Shown here: positions 1 to 9,021 of the stretch, piece by piece
Numbering within the stretch: the first letter of the stretch is position 1
Layout of the letters: each line of letters starts with the position of its first letter
Source: UMGS363 sp051881775
Lineage (GTDB): Bacteria > Bacillota > Clostridia > Oscillospirales > Ruminococcaceae
DNA length: 39,711 bases
Assembly (NCBI GenBank): GCA_051881775.1
Contig: JBJEQN010000093.1
Location: 1 to 39,711, forward strand
Direction: 5' to 3'
Program-made: the position numbers and the translations under genes
Notes under the pieces: generated by a model
The model's database searches: none
The model's input: only the letters and a program-made list of their open reading frames with translations
Told to the model about the DNA's origin: nothing

Positions 1-72
1 TTTTTTATGTTTAATGCAATTTTTTCGCCTTTCCACACCGCAGCTTGTCGATTTTGCACAAACGCCATATGC

Positions 73-105
73 AAAAAAGCGTACCCTCCGAAAAGGATAC
101 GCTTT
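73..105 (-). terminator. Rho-independent terminator of the arginine operon
   Basis: On the minus strand an 11-bp stem (95-105 with 76-86, one G-U pair) with an 8-base loop is followed by a short T run at 73-75. It lies just downstream of the DUF975 gene, so it probably ends the argC-to-DUF975 transcript. Confidence 0.75.
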
Positions 106-118
106 AAAACGGCAAAAA

Positions 119-802
119 TCAATACGAATAGCCGCCCAGTTCACCTGCGTCCACTCTGCCCGAAGCAATAGCTTCCGCCTTGATCTCCTCATAAGCGAAG
201 GCTTTTGCAGCATAGTAGTAAGGTCCTACATAAACAACTTCAAGAATACCAAAGGTAAGTGCCGAAAGCATATGCCAGCCGAAAAAGCTCAGGTCAAGCA
301 CAAACAGATCCATCTTGTGACCTTCCGTCATTGCCTTGCTTATGTCAATAGCACGGCTCGGACTTATATTGGGATTCTCCATCTTAATGTACTCCGCCAT
401 GGAATAGGAATATGCCTTTATAATACCCGGCACCACAAAAAGCAGCGTCCACAAGAATACAAATAATCCCTTTAGGAACACAAGCAGCACATTATCCGTG
501 TATTTTTCCTTGAATGCGCAGAACATTTCCCCTACATCCAGCTTTTCCCTGTGTATTGCCCTCTGGAACCATACGGTAACACCCATAAAAATTATCGATG
601 TAACAAAAAGAGATGCGACCGAGCCGATAATTCCTATCATAGCGGCAGCAAGCCCGAATTTATCGCCGTCCCCCACCTTTTCAACTACGCTCACACCGCC
701 GGAAACGAGCGTATATATAAGAATGACCAGCACATTGTTCCACTTGTTTAGCTCATAATGCGTTTTTGCGTTTTCTTTTATCCTTATCCTGTCAAACCCC
801 AT
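119..802 (-). CDS. DUF975 family integral membrane protein
   Basis: This 227-aa protein is predicted to sit in the cytoplasmic membrane. Hydrophobic segments lie near residues 24-40, 50-75, 105-130 and 170-190. The segment around residues 115-135 (LLFVVPGIIKAYSYSMA) and the later LSFFGWHMLSALTFGI stretch are typical of the DUF975 family, which has no established biochemical role. It follows argF by only 15 bases on the same strand and precedes a terminator, so it is the likely last gene of the arginine operon. Its link to arginine metabolism is positional only. The family call is good; the function is unknown. Confidence 0.8.
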   Translation of the reverse strand: MGFDRIRIKENAKTHYELNKWNNVLVILIYTLVSGGVSVVEKVGDGDKFGLAAAMIGIIGSVASLFVTSIIFMGVTVWFQRAIHREKLDVGEMFCAFKEKYTDNVLLVFLKGLFVFLWTLLFVVPGIIKAYSYSMAEYIKMENPNISPSRAIDISKAMTEGHKMDLFVLDLSFFGWHMLSALTFGILEVVYVGPYYYAAKAFAYEEIKAEAIASGRVDAGELGGYSY

Positions 803-817
803 TTTAATACCTCCAAA

Positions 818-1720
818 TCAGCCCATGACCTTGACCATAACTGCCTTCTGTGCGTGCAGACGGTTCTCAGCCTCTTCAAAAATTTCATTTGCGTGTGCTT
901 CAAATACCTTTTCGGTAATTTCTTCCTCACGGTGCGCAGGCAGACAATGCTGTACCATAGCGTCATGGTTAGCCGCAGCCATAACCTCATCGTTGACCTG
1001 ATAACCCTTGAATGCTATCTTGCGCTTCTCAGCTTCGCCTTCCTGCCCCATCGATGCCCATACGTCTGTAAAGACAACATCTGCACCCTCCGCAGCCTTA
1101 ACGGGCGAATCGGTAAGCTCAAAGCCTTCGTAAGCCTTGGCAAAATCAAGTACCTGCTTGTCGGGATGATAACCCTCGGGGCAAGCAACGGAAACCTTCA
1201 TTCCCACCTTAAGACCGCCTACGATAAGAGAGTTCGCCATGTTGTTTCCGTCACCTATAAAGCACATTTTCAGACCGTCAAACTGACCCTTGAATTCACG
1301 GATAGTCATAAGGTCTGCAAGCACCTGACAGGGGTGACAGAAGTCCGTAAGACCGTTTATAACGGGGATAGAGCCGTATTCCGCAAGATCCTCCACTTCC
1401 TTCTGCTCGAAGGTACGGATCATTATTCCGTCAAGATAGCGTGAAAGCACCCTTGCCGTGTCCTGAACAGGCTCGCCCCTGCCTATCTGCAGGTCGTGGG
1501 AAGAAAGGAACAGCGGATAACCGCCAAGCTGATACATACCCGTTTCAAAGGATACCCTTGTACGAGTGGAAGACTTCTGGAATATCATTCCCAAGGACTT
1601 GCCCTTAAGGTGCGGATGGGGGATATTGTGCTTAAGCTCGTATTTGAGCTGATCCGCAAGATTAAGTATGTCGATAATTTCCTCCGTGGAAAGATCCAGC
1701 ATTTTAAGTAAGTGTTTCAT
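818..1720 (-). CDS. argF: Ornithine carbamoyltransferase
   Basis: It catalyses carbamoyl phosphate plus ornithine to citrulline in the cytoplasm, the sixth step of arginine synthesis. The 300-aa length is normal. The carbamoyl-phosphate binding motif STRTR is at residues 51-55, the HPCQ motif is present mid-protein, and the ornithine-loop HCLP motif is at 258-261. A GGAGG ribosome site lies a few bases upstream of the ATG. It sits between the alpha/beta hydrolase gene and the DUF975 gene in a run of closely spaced minus-strand genes with argD, argB, argJ and argC. That context supports the anabolic role over a catabolic (arcB) role, since no arcA or arcC is seen. Confidence 0.97.
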   Translation of the reverse strand: MKHLLKMLDLSTEEIIDILNLADQLKYELKHNIPHPHLKGKSLGMIFQKSSTRTRVSFETGMYQLGGYPLFLSSHDLQIGRGEPVQDTARVLSRYLDGIMIRTFEQKEVEDLAEYGSIPVINGLTDFCHPCQVLADLMTIREFKGQFDGLKMCFIGDGNNMANSLIVGGLKVGMKVSVACPEGYHPDKQVLDFAKAYEGFELTDSPVKAAEGADVVFTDVWASMGQEGEAEKRKIAFKGYQVNDEVMAAANHDAMVQHCLPAHREEEITEKVFEAHANEIFEEAENRLHAQKAVMVKVMG

Positions 1721-1735
1721 TTCAATGACCTCCGT

Positions 1736-2485
1736 TTATTTTTTTGCATATGCCTTGTCTATAAAATCTTCAATGACCTTGTTAAGTCTTGAAGCGCATT
1801 TAAGGGGCAGATTTTGTGAAGCTGTGTCCCACATATCGTATGAACAGTTGGGATTCTGGGTAGCAAGCGTCCTTACGGTCTTTCTTATCTCCATGCTTTC
1901 TCTCAGACCGCAGAGCGCCAGCACAGGCTTGTCGACCTCGGCATATTCGGGATAGTCCTCCAGCTTTATTCCGTTGTCAACAGCCGCAACAAGAGAATTC
2001 ATATCAACATTTTTGCAGAATTCCCCGTAATCACGCCTTTCATCCTTGTCAAGACCCATAGTAAGTCCGTTTATTCCTGCAAGGAGCTTGTTTTTCATTA
2101 TCTTTTCCTTGTCATTAAGCTGCTTCAGCGCCTTTTCCACATCCGCAACACCCTTGATAAGCCAGGGATTTATCATAATGTAGCCGTTGAAAAGCTCGCC
2201 GTGCCTGCACATAAGAGGCAGCATAAGCGCAGCCCCAAGGGAATATCCTGCAAGAGTGACAGGCTTTCCGATGCTTGACGCAAATTCCGCTACCTGCTCT
2301 ATTGCAAGCTCCGTTGAAAACATCCTTTCGGAGTTTCTTCCGAAGCCGGGCAGATGAGGAACAACTGCGCAGTAATTTCTTGAAAGGTAATCGCATTGTT
2401 TTGAAAAGCAGTAAACAGAATCCTCTCCGTGAAGAAAAATTATCATCGGATTAAAATCGCTTCCGTATTTTTCATAGTACATCAT
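1736..2485 (-). CDS. Alpha/beta hydrolase
   Basis: This 249-aa protein has the alpha/beta hydrolase fold pattern: FLHG near residue 18 (oxyanion region), PGFGR near 46 and the nucleophile elbow GYSLGAA with Ser82. There is no signal peptide, so it is probably cytoplasmic. Its substrate cannot be told from sequence. The ATG overlaps the argD stop codon (ATGA, 2482-2485), which implies translational coupling to argD. argF follows 15 bases later. It may be an unrelated passenger or an esterase acting on a metabolite; only the fold-level call is firm. Confidence 0.85.
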   Translation of the reverse strand: MMYYEKYGSDFNPMIIFLHGEDSVYCFSKQCDYLSRNYCAVVPHLPGFGRNSERMFSTELAIEQVAEFASSIGKPVTLAGYSLGAALMLPLMCRHGELFNGYIMINPWLIKGVADVEKALKQLNDKEKIMKNKLLAGINGLTMGLDKDERRDYGEFCKNVDMNSLVAAVDNGIKLEDYPEYAEVDKPVLALCGLRESMEIRKTVRTLATQNPNCSYDMWDTASQNLPLKCASRLNKVIEDFIDKAYAKK

Positions 2486-3651
2486 ATGAGCACACTCCCG
2501 AGAATTTCAATACCCTTGTCTATCTCACCGTAAGTAATGTTAAGAGGCGGAAGAAGTCTGAGCTTCGTTTTTGCGGTAAGCGCCAGCAGTCCCTTATCAA
2601 GACAAGCCTTGCAAACCTCCGCCGCATTTTTTTCCTTGAACCTTATCCCCATCATAAGTCCCAGACCGTCAACGCCCTCGACTTCGGGAATTTCCATAAG
2701 TTTTTTCCTGAAATATTCGCTCTTTTCCCTTACTTCCTTAAGGAATTCGGGACTTCCAACCTTATTTGCAACCGCAAGACCGCCTGCACAGGCAAGAGGA
2801 TTTCCGCCGAAGGTGGAGCCGTGAGTACCCTTTACAAGTACGTCCGCACACTTTTTATCCGCAAGACAAACTCCCACAGGCACACCCCCTGCAACACCCT
2901 TTGCAAGTGTGGTTATATCGGGCTTTACCCCGAACTGCTCCGAAGCAAGGAAGGTTCCCGTTCTTCCTGCACCCGTCTGCACCTCGTCCGCAATGGTAAG
3001 AATATCCTTCTCTGCGCAAAGTCTGAATATCTCGTCAACAAAAGCCTTGTCAAGAACGTTGACTCCGCCCTCACCCTGTATAAATTCAAACATTACCGCA
3101 CATACGCTGTCATCTATCTTCGCCCTGAGGTCGTCAACGTTGTTTGCTTCAACGTTGATGAAGCCCTCCGTAAAGGGGAAGAAATAATTGTGGAAAACAT
3201 CCTGACCCGTTGCGGAAAGAGTAGTCACCGTTCTTCCGTGGAAGCTGTTCACAAGAGTTATGATGTTGTACCTCTTGGCTTCCGCACCGTATTTGTCAAA
3301 GGAGTATTTTCTTGCTATCTTTATAGCACATTCGTTGGCTTCTGCGCCTGAATTTCCGAAAAACATCTTGTCATAGCCGGTGATCTCACTGAGCTTTTCC
3401 GCAAAATCCGCCTGTACCTTTGTGTAATAGTAGTTTGAGGTGTGCTGTATAGCCCTCGCCTGCGCACAAACGGCGTCCGCCCATTCCTTGTCGCAGTAGC
3501 CGAGAGAGTTTACGCCTATTCCGCTGCCGAAATCTATGTATTCCTTGCCATTTTCGTCAACAGCGGTACGTCCCTCGCCCTTTTCAAAAACAACGCCGTA
3601 ACGTCCGTATGTACCCATAACGTGACTGTTGAATTTTTCAATAGTATCCAT
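2482..3651 (-). CDS. argD: Acetylornithine aminotransferase
   Basis: This class III PLP-dependent aminotransferase (389 aa) converts N-acetylglutamate semialdehyde to N-acetylornithine with glutamate as amino donor. The motif ADEVQTGAGRTG is at about 221-232 (Asp222 contacts the pyridine nitrogen of PLP). TTLAKGVAGG carries the Schiff-base Lys251, and HGST/GGNPLAC follows. The length and motifs match ArgD. The succinyl-ornithine and diaminopimelate forms of the family cannot be separated by motif alone, but the neighbours argB, argJ, argC and argF settle the role. Its stop overlaps the downstream hydrolase start. Confidence 0.96.
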   Translation of the reverse strand: MDTIEKFNSHVMGTYGRYGVVFEKGEGRTAVDENGKEYIDFGSGIGVNSLGYCDKEWADAVCAQARAIQHTSNYYYTKVQADFAEKLSEITGYDKMFFGNSGAEANECAIKIARKYSFDKYGAEAKRYNIITLVNSFHGRTVTTLSATGQDVFHNYFFPFTEGFINVEANNVDDLRAKIDDSVCAVMFEFIQGEGGVNVLDKAFVDEIFRLCAEKDILTIADEVQTGAGRTGTFLASEQFGVKPDITTLAKGVAGGVPVGVCLADKKCADVLVKGTHGSTFGGNPLACAGGLAVANKVGSPEFLKEVREKSEYFRKKLMEIPEVEGVDGLGLMMGIRFKEKNAAEVCKACLDKGLLALTAKTKLRLLPPLNITYGEIDKGIEILGSVLI

Positions 3652-3669
3652 TTTTCTTACCGTCCTTTT

Positions 3670-5109
3670 TTAAAAACCCATTTCTTTTAGCTCGGAAACT
3701 ATACCCACATAAGCCTCTCTCGGGTCGAAACCCTTGAAATCCTCACGCTTCAGGTCAATTGTGTCTCCGTGAGATATACCCCTGCGCTTCACCGGTTCAA
3801 AAACCTTGCGGAACCTGCCCCACTGAGAAGATTCCACCGTTACAAGCCCGTCGTTCTTCCCGTATTTTCTAAGAATACAGTATGTGAACGCCAGTATCCC
3901 GAAGCTGAACATTCCGCTCATAACGGAAGTGTAGCTCTGATAGTATACCTTATCCGAATCGGGATTTTCCCTGTTGAATCTCTCTGCATATTCCGAGGTG
4001 AACTGATGACAAGCGGCGTAAAAATCCGGCTCCTTGTCGCCAAGCTTGCGGAACCCCTTATCCATACGGTCTGCGACCTTGCGGTAAAGGCTGTCGGGCA
4101 GCTTCTGCGCCTCGTCCGCCACCTGGGAGCCTCTGTGAGGAGTAGCAACCGTGGTAAGGCTTGCAACATGATCTTCCATTCCCAGCGAAGAAATAACGTA
4201 TCTTGCGTCAAGTCCTCCCTTTGAATGAGCGATTATGTTCACCTTTTCGCAGCCTGTTTCATTTTCTATTTCAAGTATTCTTTTCTTTATCTGCTCTCCT
4301 GCGGTCTCTACGGTGATACAGCCTTCCTGCATACCGTAATAGACCTCCGCTCCGTTCCGTATAAGCTCCTTGGGGATACGTCCCCAGTAGTTGAAATACC
4401 GTCTGTCACGGAATCCTATGCCGTGAACAAGCAGTATAGGATATTTTGTAGCGCATATCTGCGATTCGGCACGCTGCTCGTCACAGCCTGCCTTTGTGTC
4501 CTCATAAGCGTATTCCTCATCGGCAATTCTGTACATATATGCAAGCACAAAAATGTTCACAACGGGAAAGGGCAGAAGCATAAAAACGATTATTCTTTTT
4601 ATAATATTGAGCCTGTAACAGCAGGTAAGCACTCTTGTTATACCGTTAAGGGCAAACGCCGCAAAGACCAGCACAGTACATATGCTGTCAGCTATCAGCA
4701 CCCCTTTTGAAAGGAATAAGCCGAAAAACCCGTTAGGTATCATCACAGCATAAAACACTATCTGGAACACCGCCGAGAATGCCGAACAGCCTATAAGCAC
4801 CTTTCCGCCGTAAAGCGCCTTGACCCTTGCCTTGACCCTGAGCTTTCCCTTGTACGGCTTAACGGAAAGGTGAATGAACCTTCCGAGCATATATATTCCT
4901 GCCGCAGCGGCGGAAACAACAGCCCAGAATCCGAATTCAAGCCTCATTATACGGGTCATAAGCACCGAACATATCAGCACAAAATGGGGCAGCAGCGCAG
5001 TTTCAAGCGCCGCCCCAAGCCTTTTTCCGACAGGCAGCTTCTCCGTACAGACAAGCACAGTCAAAACTGCTATAACAGCGGCAAGGCACAAAAATCTGAT
5101 AAACACCAT
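3670..5109 (-). CDS. Membrane-anchored lipase-like alpha/beta hydrolase
   Basis: The N-terminal 195 residues hold about five hydrophobic segments. The C-terminal domain resembles triacylglycerol lipases: LLVHGIGFRD near residue 226 supplies the oxyanion region, and AHSKGGLDARY near 294-304 supplies the nucleophile Ser in a G/A-H-S-x-G elbow. It may act on acyl esters at the membrane. A GTG at 5118 would add three residues, but the ATG at 5109 is better placed behind AAAGGTG, so I chose it (479 aa). It sits between argB and argD on the same strand and is not an arginine enzyme. The multi-pass membrane region fused to the lipase domain is unusual. Confidence 0.82.
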   Translation of the reverse strand: MVFIRFLCLAAVIAVLTVLVCTEKLPVGKRLGAALETALLPHFVLICSVLMTRIMRLEFGFWAVVSAAAAGIYMLGRFIHLSVKPYKGKLRVKARVKALYGGKVLIGCSAFSAVFQIVFYAVMIPNGFFGLFLSKGVLIADSICTVLVFAAFALNGITRVLTCCYRLNIIKRIIVFMLLPFPVVNIFVLAYMYRIADEEYAYEDTKAGCDEQRAESQICATKYPILLVHGIGFRDRRYFNYWGRIPKELIRNGAEVYYGMQEGCITVETAGEQIKKRILEIENETGCEKVNIIAHSKGGLDARYVISSLGMEDHVASLTTVATPHRGSQVADEAQKLPDSLYRKVADRMDKGFRKLGDKEPDFYAACHQFTSEYAERFNRENPDSDKVYYQSYTSVMSGMFSFGILAFTYCILRKYGKNDGLVTVESSQWGRFRKVFEPVKRRGISHGDTIDLKREDFKGFDPREAYVGIVSELKEMGF

Positions 5110-5201
5110 AGCTGTCACCTTTATACTTTATGTAATATAACGCTAAATTTATACTTAATTTCGGGGTAAATCAATATACAAATCGTATAATCAAGTTAAA
5201 A

Positions 5202-6071
5202 TTATACAAACTGTGTACCAATTCCCTGACTTGAAAGCAGCTCGATAAGTATAGAGTGCGGAACTCTGCCGTCAATGATGCAGGTCTTTCTTACTCCTCG
5301 TCTTACCGCCTCAACGCAGCAGTCTATCTTAGGTATCATACCGCCGGAAATAATGCCCTGACGCTTCATAAAGGGTACATCGCTGACATGAACGGTAGGG
5401 ATAAGAGTGTCTGCGTCGTCCTTGTTCTTCAGCAGACCCACAATGTCCGTCATAAGAATAAGATTCTCCGCCTTAAGGTCAGCAGCGATCCTCGAAGCCG
5501 CAGTATCGGCGTTAATGTTGTAGGTCTGACCCTTTTCATCGCAGGCAACGGTGGAAATAACGGGAATGTAACCCTTGTCAAGTGCGTCGGTGATAGGTGT
5601 CGTGTTAACGTTAACTATCTCTCCAACAAAACCAAGGTCGACCTCGCTTTCTATCTTGTGCGCCGTTATCATATTACCGTCAATGCCGCACATACCGAGA
5701 GCCTTTCCGCCATTTCGGGTAAGATGCGAAACAAGCTCCTTGTTCACCTTTCCTGCAAGAACCATTTTAACTATGTCCACCGTAGCCTCGTCCGTGTAGC
5801 GCAGACCGTTGATGAACTTGCTTTCAATGCCTACTCTTTTCAGCATATCGTTTATTTCGGGACCTCCGCCGTGAACGAGAACTACCCTTACGCCGATAAG
5901 CGAAAGCAGAACAATATCGCTCATAACAGCGTCCTTAAGCTCTTCGTTTGTCATAGCGTTTCCGCCGTATTTTACTACAACTATCTTGCCGTTGTACTTC
6001 TGAATATACGGCAGAGCGTCAATAAGCACTCTTGACCGTATTTCGTTTGCAATATCAAATTGCTTATCCAT
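5202..6071 (-). CDS. argB: Acetylglutamate kinase
   Basis: It phosphorylates N-acetylglutamate with ATP, the second step of arginine synthesis. This amino acid kinase family protein of 289 aa shows VVVKYGGNAM near residue 32 (nucleotide-binding Lys-Gly-Gly), VLVHGGGPEIN near 64 and GGMIPK near the C-terminus. It is about 30 residues longer than the arginine-insensitive E. coli enzyme. The extra N-terminal helix is the hallmark of hexameric, arginine-inhibited kinases, so feedback inhibition by arginine is likely (inference). It lies 48 bases after the small PH-like gene and 92 bases before the lipase gene. Confidence 0.97.
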   Translation of the reverse strand: MDKQFDIANEIRSRVLIDALPYIQKYNGKIVVVKYGGNAMTNEELKDAVMSDIVLLSLIGVRVVLVHGGGPEINDMLKRVGIESKFINGLRYTDEATVDIVKMVLAGKVNKELVSHLTRNGGKALGMCGIDGNMITAHKIESEVDLGFVGEIVNVNTTPITDALDKGYIPVISTVACDEKGQTYNINADTAASRIAADLKAENLILMTDIVGLLKNKDDADTLIPTVHVSDVPFMKRQGIISGGMIPKIDCCVEAVRRGVRKTCIIDGRVPHSILIELLSSQGIGTQFV

Positions 6072-6119
6072 TTCCTTTGACCATTCCTTTCGGACGGCAT
6101 AAGCCGCCCCGATAACAAA

Positions 6120-6539
6120 TTATTTATGAATCAGCTTCTTAGCAGCCTCCGCCGCTTGTGCCGCTGAATTAAGATCAATTTTTCTTAAAGGTGAATTTAC
6201 AAATGCAGGTCTGACATCATAATCGTCATAATCGGCACACAGGAACTCCAGCTCCGCATCTCCGCCGTTTTTATTCCTGACTATCACATCCCGAAGATGA
6301 TAGGGAGTAATAAACTGTGCGCACCCGTCCAAAAAGCATATCACCCTGAGATTTGTGACCGCCAGAACGCATTTCCGTGACCCTTTTCCGCTTAAAGCAT
6401 AAGCCAATCTGTCAAGGATACCATTACTGCACTCTGCCTCACACTTGAAAATTATCGTTTCATTTCCTTTAAGACAATCATCAACAGAGTCTGCCTTTGT
6501 CATATTTGTTTCAATTTTATATATATCCGACATATCCAC
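6120..6539 (-). CDS. Hypothetical PH-like domain protein
   Basis: This 139-aa soluble protein has no signal peptide. The stretch CVLAVTNLRVICFLDG near residues 76-91 followed by a strand-rich region resembles the bacterial PH (bPH) fold, and the C-terminus is an Ala-rich helix. It pairs with the next gene upstream (6563-7111), which has the same LTNMRVI-type motif, so the two may have arisen by duplication or act together. GTG is used as start at 6539, with AAGGGG about 9 bases upstream; ATG at 6533 is an alternative two residues in. It lies in the arg operon between the bPH membrane gene and argB. The function is unknown. Confidence 0.65.
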   Translation of the reverse strand: MDMSDIYKIETNMTKADSVDDCLKGNETIIFKCEAECSNGILDRLAYALSGKGSRKCVLAVTNLRVICFLDGCAQFITPYHLRDVIVRNKNGGDAELEFLCADYDDYDVRPAFVNSPLRKIDLNSAAQAAEAAKKLIHK

Positions 6540-6562
6540 AGCGTTCAGCCCCTTTATGCGGT

Positions 6563-7111
6563 CTATATCCTCTGCTCGCCTTTATATGCAGTATATCTTT
6601 CCTTTTCCGATAATATCTGTCTGCACAGATTTTCGGCTTCAATAACGATGCCTAAATATATATCACCGAATAAACTGTCACCGCCCGGTCCCGTTCTTCT
6701 GTAATCGGCAAAAATGCGCACCACCGATACATTTGGCTTTACTCCGGGATAGACCTTTACGTCGGAAATGCAGTCCAGATACTCCGCACGCACATTCTTT
6801 CCGCTTAATATGATAACACGCATATTTGTCAAAGCATAATATTCTTTGCTTCCGCCGCGGAATATCTTTACAAAAAGGAATATTCCTATTGCAAGAAAGG
6901 GCAGACAGCACAGCGCAAACGCTCCGCCACCGCTTAAATATGCCACTGCACCCCAAAGCAGCGAAAATCCTGTCCATATTATGGCAAAGAACAAGGGCGG
7001 TGCATCCGAGGGAGCACCCTTCCCCTCATCGCTCCAAACTATGTATTCACCGCTGAAAAGCTGTGCGCTCACCTTTTCTTCAATGAGCTGTGATGTATCA
7101 ATATCCCCCAT
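6563..7111 (-). CDS. Membrane protein with PH-like domain
   Basis: This 182-aa protein begins with about 40 soluble residues. Two transmembrane helices follow (about 40-60 and 63-83), then a cytoplasmic domain opening with YYALTNMRVIILSG, a typical bacterial PH-domain strand pattern. A GAGGTGA ribosome site precedes the ATG. Proteins of this layout are common in Clostridia and have no assigned reaction. It follows argJ by about 18 bases and precedes the soluble PH-like gene by 23, so all are probably cotranscribed. Confidence 0.75.
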   Translation of the reverse strand: MGDIDTSQLIEEKVSAQLFSGEYIVWSDEGKGAPSDAPPLFFAIIWTGFSLLWGAVAYLSGGGAFALCCLPFLAIGIFLFVKIFRGGSKEYYALTNMRVIILSGKNVRAEYLDCISDVKVYPGVKPNVSVVRIFADYRRTGPGGDSLFGDIYLGIVIEAENLCRQILSEKERYTAYKGEQRI

Positions 7112-7129
7112 GCCGTCACCTCATATTTA

Positions 7130-8362
7130 TTATGAACGGTAATCTCCGTTTATCTTAACATAATCGTAAGTCAGGTCGCAGCCCCACGCCGTTGCGGAAA
7201 TATCTCCTGCATTAAGGTCAACGCTTATGGTTATCTCGTCCTCGGTAAGCACCGTTTTTGCAGTTTCCTCGGAGAAATCAACACCTGCGCCGTTTTCGCA
7301 TACATGGATAGAACCTGCCCTTGAAGAAAGGTCAACAGCAACCTTGTTTATATCAAAATCAGCCTCGGCATAACCAACGGCGCAAAGAATACGTCCCCAG
7401 TTAGCGTCCGAACCGAACATTGCGCACTTGAACAAAGGCGAACGTATAACGCTCTTTGCTACGGTTATAGCCGTGTCAAGGTCGGGAGCGCCGGAGCAAA
7501 CGCAGGTAAGCAGCTTTGTTGCACCCTCGCCGTCCTTTGCAAGCATTTTCGTAAGATTTGCCATTACCTGATAAAGTGCAGCCTTGAACTCGTCAAAATC
7601 CGCACCCTCGGCGGTAATTTCGGGATTTCCCACAAGACCGTTCGCCATAAGTACGCAGGTATCGTTGGTAGACTGGTCACCGTCTATGCTCAGACAGTTA
7701 TATGTAACCTTAACTATCTCCGATAAAGCCTTTTTCACCATTTCGGAGGAAATTGCAGCGTCCGTGGTGATAAAATTAAGCGTTGTAGCCATGTTGGGGT
7801 GGATCATACCGCTGCCCTTTGCCATACCGCCTATCTTACACAGCTTTCCGCCGAGAGTTACTTCAACCGCATACTCCTTTTTGACTGTATCGGTAGTCAT
7901 AATAGCCGTCGCAGCCTCAACATTTCCCTCATAGGACAGCTTCTTCACCAGCTCGGGAACAGCCGCCTTTATAGGTTCAATAGGAAGTACCTGTCCGATA
8001 ACGCCCGTAGAAGCAACAATAACTTCCTCCTGCTTTATACCCAGCGCCTCCGCAGTAAGACGGCACATCTCGTTAGCCTTTTCCTCACCGTCCGCATTGC
8101 AGGTGTTGGCGTTCTTGGAGTTGACAATAACAGCCTTAGCCTTTCCGCCGCTCTTTTCAAGATTTTTCTTTGTAACGACAACAGGCGCACCCTTCACCTT
8201 GTTCTGAGTGTAAACCCCTGCAGCATTGCAGACAACATCTGAAACTATCATTGCAATATCGTTTTTCTTTGTGGGATTTTCTTTGATCCCGCAGTAAACA
8301 CCGCTTGCCCTGAATCCCTGTGCGGCACAAACACCGCCCTCTATTACCTTAAATTCTTTCAT
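7130..8362 (-). CDS. argJ: Ornithine acetyltransferase / amino-acid acetyltransferase
   Basis: It transfers the acetyl group from N-acetylornithine to glutamate, closing the acetyl cycle. Some family members also use acetyl-CoA. The self-cleavage site is visible as HPNMATTLNF: the Ala-Thr bond near residues 192-193 splits the precursor into alpha and beta chains, and the Thr becomes the catalytic nucleophile. The upstream STGVIG and TTDT motifs are also present. I placed the start at the ATG at 8362 (410 aa) because AAGAAGG lies 9 bases upstream; the TTG at 8368 is too close to it. ArgJ in the operon indicates the recycling route, not an ArgE deacetylase route. Confidence 0.97.
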   Translation of the reverse strand: MKEFKVIEGGVCAAQGFRASGVYCGIKENPTKKNDIAMIVSDVVCNAAGVYTQNKVKGAPVVVTKKNLEKSGGKAKAVIVNSKNANTCNADGEEKANEMCRLTAEALGIKQEEVIVASTGVIGQVLPIEPIKAAVPELVKKLSYEGNVEAATAIMTTDTVKKEYAVEVTLGGKLCKIGGMAKGSGMIHPNMATTLNFITTDAAISSEMVKKALSEIVKVTYNCLSIDGDQSTNDTCVLMANGLVGNPEITAEGADFDEFKAALYQVMANLTKMLAKDGEGATKLLTCVCSGAPDLDTAITVAKSVIRSPLFKCAMFGSDANWGRILCAVGYAEADFDINKVAVDLSSRAGSIHVCENGAGVDFSEETAKTVLTEDEITISVDLNAGDISATAWGCDLTYDYVKINGDYRS

Positions 8363-8381
8363 AAACAAAAACCTTCTTTAT

Positions 8382-8750
8382 CTATTCTGTGTCTAATTCT
8401 GCGCGAAGCCGTTTTGTCAGCTTGCCTTTAACATAATTATAAGAAACACTTATCATTTTTGGAAATTCATCATCGGGAACACCGCCGCAAAGCCGCACCG
8501 TGTTAAAATAAGGCTGCTGAACGGGCGGACAATGATACCCACGCTTTATGTCGTCGGGATATAAGCTGCGGTAAAACTCCCCCGTCATAGGCTCTGCGTT
8601 AAAGGTAAGCATAGGCTCGCCTTTAAGACAAAACAGCTGTGCAAATATCCTGCCCTTGACCTTTACACATATAACATCTTCCCCGAACGGATAGTCCTCA
8701 TATGCCCCCTTGTACGAAAGGCAGATCTTCAAAAGTTCTTCATGCGTCAT
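8382..8750 (-). CDS. MmcQ/YjbR family protein
   Basis: This soluble protein of about 122 aa starts MTHEELLKICLSYKG and contains YPFGEDVICVKVKGRIFAQ, the diagnostic region of the MmcQ/YjbR (CyaY-like fold) family. Members are often labelled DNA-binding proteins, but the activity is poorly defined. The reading frame is open upstream to 8804, but that would overlap the HicB-like gene. The ATG at 8750, four bases after that gene's stop, is the likelier start. It sits between the HicB-like gene and argJ in the operon. Confidence 0.85.
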   Translation of the reverse strand: MTHEELLKICLSYKGAYEDYPFGEDVICVKVKGRIFAQLFCLKGEPMLTFNAEPMTGEFYRSLYPDDIKRGYHCPPVQQPYFNTVRLCGGVPDDEFPKMISVSYNYVKGKLTKRLRAELDTE

Positions 8751-8754
8751 AATT

Positions 8755-8964
8755 TTAAGCAAATGCAAGTTTTCCCTTAGGCTTGGGAATTTCCCTGCCT
8801 GCAAGCGTTGCCGTTTCTATCCATTCATCGATCACCGTATGCACGTTTTCCAGCGCAGTAAGCATTGATTCTCCGTCAGCCATACAGCCTGCAAGCTCCG
8901 GAACTTCAGCAATATAACTGCCGTCCTCCTCGCTCCAATATAATATAACTTCATACTTGTACAC
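8755..8964 (-). CDS. HicB-like antitoxin-type domain protein
   Basis: This 69-aa protein matches the HicB N-terminal (UPF0150) fold: a YEVILYWSEEDGSYIAEVPEL strand pair, then GCMADG and a helix with ALENVHTVIDEWI. It consists of that fold only, with no C-terminal DNA-binding domain. No HicA-type partner is next to it, so it is a solitary HicB-like protein and not evidence of an active toxin-antitoxin pair. It starts with GTG, preceded by GAGG at 8-base spacing. It follows argC by 57 bases. Confidence 0.85.
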   Translation of the reverse strand: MYKYEVILYWSEEDGSYIAEVPELAGCMADGESMLTALENVHTVIDEWIETATLAGREIPKPKGKLAFA

Positions 8965-9021
8965 TTGACCGACCTCGTTCAGCAGTAAAAAACTCCACTC
9001 TTCACTCTCAACTCTTCAAAC

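Noticed and set aside
5256..6035. 259-aa open frame on the plus strand
   Set aside because: Antisense to argB; same codon-bias artefact.
8755..8964. HicAB toxin-antitoxin system
   Set aside because: Only the HicB-like half is present; no small HicA-type RNA-binding gene lies on either side.
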